From positions 134,180 through 198,179 of the forward strand of contig JADJQA010000005.1 of the NCBI GenBank assembly GCA_016712985.1: 64,000 bases of DNA, in the 5' to 3' direction. This DNA comes from Sulfuritalea sp. (GTDB taxonomy: Bacteria; Pseudomonadota; Gammaproteobacteria; Burkholderiales; Rhodocyclaceae). The notes below the pieces were generated by a model that was not told where the DNA came from, made no database searches, and saw only the letters and a list, made by a program, of their open reading frames with translations. Of this stretch, positions 58,029 to 64,000 are shown in pieces (within the stretch, counting starts at the first letter, position 1; each line of letters opens with the position of its first letter). The translations under genes were made by a program, and so were the position numbers.

Positions 58029-59939
58029 ATGCTGACCCTCCTGCAAAAGCTCGTGCGCTGGTTCTTCATGCGCGCGGAAAACCTGTTCAATGTCGCCTTC
58101 GGCGAGAAGCTGAATCCCTTCTATCACCTCGGCACCATCAGCTTCTGGCAGTTCTGGCTGCTGATCGGGACCGGCCTCTACCTTTACGTTTTCGCCGACA
58201 CCGCGGTGCATGACGCCTACGAATCGGTCGAGCGCATCACCCACGACCAGTGGTGGGCCGGCGGCATCATGCGCAGCGTGCATCGTTATGCCACCGACGG
58301 CATGATCCTGACCATGCTGCTGCACATGATGCGGCACTTCGCCTACGACCGTTACCGCGGCTTCCGCTGGTTTTCCTGGGCCACCGGCGTCGCCCTGATC
58401 TGGCTGATCTACATCTCGGGCCTCAACGGCTTCATGCTGGTGTGGGACAAGCTGGCGCAGTTCGTGGTGGTCGCCACCGCCGAGTGGTTCGATGTGCTGC
58501 CGATGTTCAACGGCACGCTGATCCGCAATTTCATCTACCAGGAAAACGTCACCAGCCGGCTGTTCACCCTGCTGGCCTTCATCCACCTTGGCGCGCCGCT
58601 GATCGCCGGGGTCATCGCATGGGTACACGTGCAGCGCGTGCCGCGCGCCCACGTCAACCCGCCGCGCGAAATCGCCATCGCCTTCACCCTGATGTTCATC
58701 GTACTCGCCCTGGTCAAGCCGGTGGTGAGCCAGGGCGGCGAAGCCGACATGCTGGTGGTGCCGACCAACATCGCCTTCGACTGGTTCCAGATGCCGGTGC
58801 TGGCGCTGGTCTATGTGGTCAATCCGCTCTACCTCTGGTTCGGCGTCATCGGCCTCTCCTTGCTGCTGTTCCTCGCCCCCTGGTTGCCGCCCAAGCGCAT
58901 GGGCGCCGGCAAGGCCGAAGCCCTGGTGACCTTCCACCCTGATCAACGGGCGGTCGGAATCCGTTTCGACGAAACCCTGCTCGATGCCGGCCTGCGCCAG
59001 GACATCAACCTGCCCTACGAATGCCGCAACGGCGGCTGCGGCCAGTGCAAGTGCACGGTGCTCTACGGCAACGTGAATCCGGGCCTGTATCAGCCCAGTG
59101 CATTGTCGGCGGAGGAACTCGCCGCCGGCAAGGTGCTGCTGTGCTGCGCCACGGCGCTGGGCGATGTCGAGATCGAATACGAATCGTCCGCCGCGCCGGC
59201 CGCGATACGCCAATACACGGCCCACGTGGTGAACATGGAAAAGCTGACCGATGACGTCATGCGCGTCATGCTCAAGCTGCCGCAAGGACAAATGATTCCG
59301 TTCAAGGCCGGGCAATACCTCAACATCGTGCTCGACGACGGCCAGCGCCGCGCCTTTTCCTTCGCCAATCCGCCGCACCAGCCCGATCTGATCGAATTGC
59401 AGATCCGCCTGATGCCGGGCGGGCGCTTTACCACGCACGTCTTCGAACGGATGAAGCCGGGTGACACCGTGAAGTTCGAAGGCCCGCTCGGCGATTTCGC
59501 CTTGCGCGAATCCGAGCGTCCGATCGTCTTCGTCGCCGGCGCCACCGGCTTTGCGCCGGTAAAGAGCATGGTCGAGGACGCCTTCCATCGCGGCCTCAAG
59601 CGCCCCATCTATCTCTACTGGGGGGTGCGCCGACTGGCCGACCTCTACCTGCCCGACCTGCCGGCAGGCTGGGCGCGCGAGCACGCGAACTTCCACTTCA
59701 TCCCGGTGCTGTCGGAGGCCGCGCCCGAGGACCACTGGAGCGGACGGACCGGCCTGGTGCACGAAGCCATCCTGGAAGACTTTCCCGATCTCCGTGGCAA
59801 GGAGATCTACGCCTGCGGCTCGGTGAAGATGGTCGAGGCGATCTTCCCCTCGCTGAAGACCCAGGGCGCCGAGGAAGGCATGTGCTTCTCCGATGCCTTC
59901 ACTGTCTCCGCGCGCTCGATGGCCTTCCAGCCGAAGTAG
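58029..59939 (+). CDS. Cytochrome b/b6 fused to [2Fe-2S] ferredoxin and FAD/NAD(P) reductase
   Basis: 636 residues. Residues 1-290: cytochrome b/b6 core with heme histidines His85, His99, His186 and His200. Residues about 298-385: plant-type ferredoxin with Cys332, Cys337, Cys340 and Cys372. Residues about 395-636: ferredoxin-NADP reductase-like module with the FAD motif RAFSFANPP and nucleotide motif VAGATGFAPVKSM, and a final YACGSVKMVEA. Metagenome work on Accumulibacter described a cytochrome b/b6 fused to NAD(P)- and FAD-binding domains and proposed that it lets electrons pass between quinols and NAD(P)H in anaerobic conditions. This gene has that layout. Exact direction of electron flow is not known. 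Confidence 0.93.
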   Translation: MLTLLQKLVRWFFMRAENLFNVAFGEKLNPFYHLGTISFWQFWLLIGTGLYLYVFADTAVHDAYESVERITHDQWWAGGIMRSVHRYATDGMILTMLLHMMRHFAYDRYRGFRWFSWATGVALIWLIYISGLNGFMLVWDKLAQFVVVATAEWFDVLPMFNGTLIRNFIYQENVTSRLFTLLAFIHLGAPLIAGVIAWVHVQRVPRAHVNPPREIAIAFTLMFIVLALVKPVVSQGGEADMLVVPTNIAFDWFQMPVLALVYVVNPLYLWFGVIGLSLLLFLAPWLPPKRMGAGKAEALVTFHPDQRAVGIRFDETLLDAGLRQDINLPYECRNGGCGQCKCTVLYGNVNPGLYQPSALSAEELAAGKVLLCCATALGDVEIEYESSAAPAAIRQYTAHVVNMEKLTDDVMRVMLKLPQGQMIPFKAGQYLNIVLDDGQRRAFSFANPPHQPDLIELQIRLMPGGRFTTHVFERMKPGDTVKFEGPLGDFALRESERPIVFVAGATGFAPVKSMVEDAFHRGLKRPIYLYWGVRRLADLYLPDLPAGWAREHANFHFIPVLSEAAPEDHWSGRTGLVHEAILEDFPDLRGKEIYACGSVKMVEAIFPSLKTQGAEEGMCFSDAFTVSARSMAFQPK

Positions 59940-59951
59940 CAGCGAGGCACA

Positions 59952-60568
59952 TCAGACGCTTGCGCCGGGACGCTGCGCGATACGATCACGCCAGGCCTGC
60001 AAGTTGACCATGCCCTCATTTCCCGGCCGGAACTTGATCAGGCGCGCGAATTCGATGGCGCAGTAGGCGGTGATGTCGGCGATGGTAAACCGCTCACCCG
60101 CCGCATAGGGGTGTGCGGCGAGGTGGCCATCGAGCCAGCGCGCAACCTCCCTGAACTTCCGCCCCTGCGCAGCGCCGTATTCCGGGAACTGCGGTTGTTC
60201 AAGCGCCGCCAGGCCGAGTGTGTATGCCGGATGCAATTGGCGATGCCGGCAAACAGATACAGCTCGATCTGGCGATCGGCCATCTCGATAAAGGCCCGTT
60301 CCTCGCCGTCGTGACCCATCAGATTGGGTTCCGGATAAAGGCTCTCCAGGAAGCTGCAAATGGCCCTCGATTCGGCCAGGAACCGCCCATCGTCGAGTTC
60401 CAGCACCGGCACCCTGGCCAGCGGGTTGCGCGCCAAAAAACCATCCTGCTTGTGTTCGCCGGCGTTCAAATCGACCAGCTCGCGTTCAATATCGCGAACA
60501 CCCTTTTCGGCCAGGAACATATCCACCCGCCGTGGATTCGGCGCGCGCGCCGCTGTGTAGAGCCTCAT
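59952..60568 (-). CDS. Glutathione S-transferase family protein, single frameshift
   Basis: Restored length is about 205 residues. The N-terminal thioredoxin-like domain has MRLYTAARAPNPRRVDMFLAEKG, VPVLELDDGRFLAESRAICSFLE. After NCIRHT near 60215 one base is missing; the other frame continues YTLGLAALEQPQFPEYGAAQ and FTIADITAYCAIEFA to RPGASV at 59952. Conjugates glutathione to electrophiles or acts as an isomerase, by family. Immediately downstream of a second GST gene (24-base gap); both may be cotranscribed. Confidence 0.82.
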
Positions 60569-60591
60569 GTCTGTCCCCTTTCGTCCTGCCG

Positions 60592-61299
60592 CTACACGCC
60601 GCCTTTGTGCGACTGGCCCGTCTCCACCATTTTGAGCGCTTCCTCCGAGAATCGCCGCGCGGTTTCAGCGTCATCTCTCGAATCCACGCTGGAGGGCGGC
60701 CTGAGAATCCCGCGCTGGACGGCAGGCCGGGCACGGATCAGCCCCAACCAGCGCTGAAGATCCGGGAAGTCATCGACCGGCACCCCCGACCAGCGGTGCG
60801 TGCGGACCCAGGCCCAGTTCGCGATATCGGCAATCGAGTAGTCGCCGGCCAGGTATTCGTGATCCCTGAGATGTCCGTCGAGGACCCGGAACAGCCGCGC
60901 GCACTCTCCCTGGTAGCGATCGATGGCCGGCTGGATCTTCTCCGGGAAATACCGGAAGAACACGTTCGCCTGGCCCATCATCGGACCGATGCCGCCCATC
61001 TGGAACATCAACCATTGCAGGACGCGCGAGCGTCCTTTGGGATCGCCGGCCATCAGCTTTCCGGTCTTCTCGGCAAGATAGATCAGGATCGCGCCGGACT
61101 CGAAGACCGCGAAGTCATCGGCATCGTGGTCGATGATCGCAGGAATGCGGCCGTTGGGATTGATCGCCAGGAACCCGGGCTGCTTTTGCTCCTGCTGGCC
61201 CAGATCCAGCACGCGCAGCGCATACGGCAGTCCGAGTTCCTCCAGCGCAATGGAGACCTTGTGGCCGTTCGGCGTGGCGGCGGTGAATAGTTCGATCAT
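60592..61299 (-). CDS. Glutathione S-transferase family protein (YfcG-like)
   Basis: 235 residues from ATG 61299. Thioredoxin-like half: [26 protein letters not shown], then [34 protein letters not shown] with the cis-proline and Glu-Ser glutathione contacts. The helical half has the [14 protein letters not shown]-cap motif ([11 protein letters not shown]). The NGHKVS start and the following sequence resemble the disulfide-bond oxidoreductase YfcG group. Longer readings to 61380 lack an RBS. Confidence 0.88.
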   Translation of the reverse strand: MIELFTAATPNGHKVSIALEELGLPYALRVLDLGQQEQKQPGFLAINPNGRIPAIIDHDADDFAVFESGAILIYLAEKTGKLMAGDPKGRSRVLQWLMFQMGGIGPMMGQANVFFRYFPEKIQPAIDRYQGECARLFRVLDGHLRDHEYLAGDYSIADIANWAWVRTHRWSGVPVDDFPDLQRWLGLIRARPAVQRGILRPPSSVDSRDDAETARRFSEEALKMVETGQSHKGGV

Positions 61300-61389
61300 T
61301 TGCGCTCTTTCGCGAGGGGGCCGACTGGCGGCTTTCCGGTGCAGCGTATCACCGTTCGCAATCGCCCCGGCGCCGGGCATTTCCGATCA

Positions 61390-62252
61390 CTACTCCACGC
61401 GCAACAGCACGACGCGGTTGTTATAGGTGTCGATGACCCAGACGAAAGGGCTGCGGGCGACCACGGCTTCCGGTTTGTAGAAGGCATTCGGCCCGCGACC
61501 CTGTTTGCCGGTGCCCAGTACGCCGAGCAGCCGGTGCTTGCGGTCGAGCAGCAGGATGCGGTGGTTGTATTCGTCGGCAAGCCAGATCCGGTCATTATTC
61601 AGTGACAGGTACTTCGGCCCACTGAGGCCCAGCTCGGGTCCGAAGCTGGCACGGTGCGTCAGGCCCGCATCGAACACCTGCACGCGGTTGTTGCCCGAGT
61701 CGACCACATACACCGTACCATCCGCTGCGATGTCGATATCGTGCGGGTGGGAGAACTCGCCATCGCGCGAGCCGTAGCGGCCGATGCTGCGCTCGATCCG
61801 GCCGTCGCGAAACACGCTGAGGGTCGCCGAGCGCGTATTGGTGACCAGCACCCGGCCGTCGCCGGCAACCGCGACACCTCGGGACCCTCAAGCCCCTGAT
61901 TGCCGCCGACCAGGTCCGCGTTCGCGCCACGGACCTTGAAGATGGCGATGCGGTCGTTGCCGGTATCGGCGATCAGCAGGCGTCCCTGCGCATCGAACTC
62001 TGCATCGTGCGGATAGGAGAGCACACCTTTGCCAAAGGCGCCGATCAATTTGAGCGTCATCGCATCGAGCACCACGACCCGGCTGTTGGCCATGTCCGTC
62101 ACATAGAGTAGCTTGCCATCCGGCGACAGGGCGGCATCGTGCGGTTGGGCCAGGCCCTCCGCCTGTTCGGCGATCTGGGCGGCCTGCAGGGCGGGTTGAG
62201 CCTCGGCAGCAATTGCAAGCAATAGCGTAACGAGAAGGGCGAACAGGCGCAT
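61390..62252 (-). CDS. Secreted NHL-repeat (beta-propeller) protein, single frameshift
   Basis: About 287 residues if restored. Start ATG 62252, eight bases after GGAGG; signal peptide MRLFALLVTLLLAIAAEA. Repeats of the form HDAxxxPDGxLYVTDxxNxRV occur about six times: LLYVTDMANSRVVVLD, LLIADTGNDRIAIF, VYVVDSGNNRVQVFD, IWLADEYNHRILLLD, VWVIDTYNNRVVLL. After GLEGPE near 61875 one base is missing and the other frame runs on with GVAVAGDGRVLVTNTRSATL. NHL proteins bind ligands or proteins in the periplasm; partner unknown. Confidence 0.82.
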
Positions 62253-62277
62253 GGTCATGGCCTCCAGGTGGATCGAT

Positions 62278-62850
62278 TCAATCGGCCGGCAGGGTTCCCA
62301 GCCAGCGTGGGGCGTCCGAGCCATTCAACTGGAAGATGCTGCCGCCGCCCGAGGGTGTGCCGGCATCGGTAAAGGCGCTGATCGTGAATTGGTGGGTCAC
62401 CAGCACCACGGGCGGGCCATCGACCGGCAGCCGGGCAAGGAAGGCGCGCAGCGCTGCGATATTGGTTTCGCGATCGTGCGGACGCCCATGAAACGAATTC
62501 AAGGCCGACAGAGTCGCGACCGGGCCGAGCTGCAACCGTTGCGCCGTTTCCATGCAGCGACACCATTGACTGGAGTACACCCGCGCAGAGGCGATGCCGG
62601 CGGCCGCCAACTCGCGGCCGAGCCTTGCGGCCTGACGACGCCCGTTGTCATCGAGATTGCGCTGTGTCGCGCAGTCGTCGAGACGGAGTCCGGGAGGATC
62701 GCCCGTACCCGGTGCGAGGGCATGGCGCAACATCAGGACGCGTCCGGGTTTGGCCAGTTCGGTCAGCGACAGCGGAGCGGCAGCGACTGCACCGCAAGCG
62801 GCGACGACAAACAGGCCGAAAACCCATACCAGCAACCGATAGCGAACCAT
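62278..62850 (-). CDS. Exported histidine phosphatase family protein
   Basis: 190 residues from ATG 62850. Signal peptide LLVWVFGLFVVAACGAVAAA. The phospho-histidine motif is VLMLRHALAPGTGDP, followed by CATQRNLDDNGRRQAARLG and YSSQWCRCMETAQRL, and the second histidine in LVTHQFTISAFT. The set resembles periplasmic phosphohistidine phosphatase-like proteins (SixA-type branch). Substrate unknown. Between the HDAC-like and NHL genes on the same strand, with 22- and 25-base gaps. Confidence 0.85.
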   Translation of the reverse strand: MVRYRLLVWVFGLFVVAACGAVAAAPLSLTELAKPGRVLMLRHALAPGTGDPPGLRLDDCATQRNLDDNGRRQAARLGRELAAAGIASARVYSSQWCRCMETAQRLQLGPVATLSALNSFHGRPHDRETNIAALRAFLARLPVDGPPVVLVTHQFTISAFTDAGTPSGGGSIFQLNGSDAPRWLGTLPAD

Positions 62851-62872
62851 GTTCCGGAGTCTCCCCGGTGCT

Positions 62873-63829
62873 TCAGCCTTCCGAGCCCCTGATGAACTCG
62901 TCGAGAACGGCGCACCAGGCGGCGGCGAGATTGGCACGGTTGTAGCCCCCGCCGCCGAAACCCATGATGCGCCCGCCGGCCATCTCGTTGGCCAGGGCAC
63001 ACAGGCGCTTCGCCGCATGGGCGTGGGCCGCCGGACTGTACTGCAGCATGGCAAGCGGGTCGCCGGCCAGGCTGTCCGCGCCGCACTGGAACAGGATGAA
63101 TTCCGGCTGGAACTTGCGCAGGTGCGCTTCGACATGCGGCCAAACGGTGAAGAATTCCCTGTCCCCCATGCCCGGCAGCAACGGAATGTTGAGCTTGGTA
63201 CCGCGCGCCGCGCCCGCGCCGGTCTCGTTGGCGTGGCCGGTGCCGGGGTAGATCGTGCGTCCGTCCTGATGGATGTCGGCGTAGATCAGGTCAGGGTCGT
63301 CCACGTAGCTGTAGTAGAGCCCGTCACCGTGGTGCACGTCGATGTCTACGTAGGCGATGCGCTTCACCCCGAACTGCGCGCGCAGCGTGTCGATCACCAC
63401 GCCGACGTCATTGAAGACGCAGAAACCGGCGGCCGTCTCGCGCCGCGCGTGATGCAGTCCGCCGACCGGCTGGAAGGTGCGCAGCGCGTCGCCGCTCATG
63501 ATGGTGTCGAGCCCGTGCAGGGCCGACCCCGCCACCGTCATCGCCGCTTCGAAGATGCCGGGGCAGGCCGGCGTATCGCCATAGTCGATGAGGCCGTAGC
63601 CGTCGGCGGATTTCTGCTTCACCCAGGCGACGTGCTCGGGTGTATGGAAACGATGCAGTTCTTCTTCGGTCGCCATGCGCGGATCGACGATCCCCACGCG
63701 CTTGTCGAGCCCCCGCTTCAACGCTTCCTTCCAGAACGCATCCTGCCGGTCGGGGCCGAACGCGTGTCCGCCGGGAAAGCCATACTTCCCGAGTGAGTCG
63801 CCGACATAGAGTTTCACTGAATGTTTCAT
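62873..63829 (-). CDS. Histone-deacetylase superfamily deacetylase (acetoin-utilisation-like)
   Basis: 318 residues from ATG 63829. Zn-dependent deacetylase fold: GGLHHARRETAAGFCVFNDVGV (catalytic His pair), DIDVHHGDGLYY (zinc Asp and His), and late GFGGGGYNRANLA with the tyrosine. Bacterial members deacetylate polyamines, acetoin-related substrates or acetyl-lysine. AcsA-type enzymes are controlled by lysine acetylation, but the genes are not adjacent here, so no link is claimed. Confidence 0.9.
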   Translation of the reverse strand: MKHSVKLYVGDSLGKYGFPGGHAFGPDRQDAFWKEALKRGLDKRVGIVDPRMATEEELHRFHTPEHVAWVKQKSADGYGLIDYGDTPACPGIFEAAMTVAGSALHGLDTIMSGDALRTFQPVGGLHHARRETAAGFCVFNDVGVVIDTLRAQFGVKRIAYVDIDVHHGDGLYYSYVDDPDLIYADIHQDGRTIYPGTGHANETGAGAARGTKLNIPLLPGMGDREFFTVWPHVEAHLRKFQPEFILFQCGADSLAGDPLAMLQYSPAAHAHAAKRLCALANEMAGGRIMGFGGGGYNRANLAAAWCAVLDEFIRGSEG

Positions 63830-63916
63830 GGGTTCAGGCCAGGCGCGGGAAGTCCAAGCGCACGGCTCCAAGTGTCCATCGCCGCATCACCGCTGTCAAT
63901 GGCGATGTGCTTAATG

Positions 63917-64000
63917 TTAAGGGGCTCCCTGCCAGAGCATTTCGTAGCCGAGTTCCCTGGTCTCCGAACACATTGTCGCAAGCGCCTCGAACTTGGAAGA
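63917..64000 (-). CDS. C-terminus of an unidentified gene (partial)
   Basis: The right edge of the window contains, on the minus strand, a reading that ends FEALATMCSETRELGYEML then WQGAP and TAA at 63917-63919. It enters from beyond 64000. Too short to identify. It would be the first gene of, or upstream of, the HDAC-phosphatase-NHL-GST gene run. Confidence 0.5.
   Translation of the reverse strand, partial: SSKFEALATMCSETRELGYEMLWQGAP

Overview
The window looks like a chromosome segment of a GC-rich betaproteobacterium of the Rhodocyclales kind, possibly close to 'Candidatus Accumulibacter'. The clues are a polyhydroxyalkanoate/acetate-centred gene set, an ethylmalonyl-CoA pathway cluster, a CbrA-like acetate-type sensor operon, and a cytochrome b/[2Fe-2S]/FAD-NAD(P) fusion of the kind described from Accumulibacter. 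The assignment is inference; no 16S rRNA or other marker is present.

Layout. 1-5.0 kb (minus): the 5' part of a very large two-partner-secretion (filamentous haemagglutinin-like) exoprotein that runs off the left edge. 5.3-11.1 kb (minus): quinone oxidoreductase, histidine phosphatase, beta-carbonic anhydrase, malate dehydrogenase and GTP-PEP carboxykinase, with a divergent MarR regulator. 12.1-19.9 kb (minus): an ethylmalonyl-CoA pathway operon, mcd-mch-ecm-meaB-ccr, in which Ccr carries a C-terminal CBS pair; a divergent enoyl-CoA hydratase and a PhaJ-like hydratase follow. 21.9-24.1 kb: a coiled-coil/AsmA-like protein. 24.3-35.1 kb (minus): one long operon of a 66-aa membrane protein, a solute-symporter/histidine-kinase fusion, a response regulator, a membrane PAS/exonuclease fusion, two DUF294 nucleotidyltransferase-like proteins and a FeoB-like protein, lying beside acsA (35.3-37.3 kb). 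37.6-47.2 kb: UPF0114 protein, class I fumarase, O-acetylhomoserine sulfhydrylase, a ParE/Phd toxin-antitoxin pair with a perfect operator palindrome, phosphoglucomutase, and a three-gene flavin/Fe-S cluster. 47.3-50.5 kb: GNAT remnant, tRNA-Asp, methylmalonate-semialdehyde dehydrogenase and an MBL-fold hydrolase. 50.8-59.9 kb (plus): a respiratory block with a heme-copper reductase that lacks the usual active-site tyrosine, heme O synthase, SCO, two cytochrome b fusion proteins and a small anchored protein. 59.9-64 kb (minus): two glutathione transferases, NHL-repeat protein, secreted histidine phosphatase, HDAC-family deacetylase and the end of an unknown gene.

How it fits together: AcsA makes acetyl-CoA. 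PhaJ/enoyl-CoA hydratase link C4 acyl-CoAs to the PHA pool. Ccr, Ecm, Mcd and Mch turn crotonyl-CoA into mesaconyl-CoA and onward to C4 acids. Fumarase, malate dehydrogenase and PEPCK, with carbonic anhydrase supplying bicarbonate/CO2, then lead to gluconeogenesis. The redox fusions and the NO/O2-reductase-like complex suit a facultative organism alternating between electron acceptors.

Caution: nine genes are broken by single frameshifts, several at homopolymers or short repeats, and a tenth by an in-frame amber codon. Nearly all are otherwise intact core-metabolism genes, so most of these are probably sequence errors rather than true pseudogenes.
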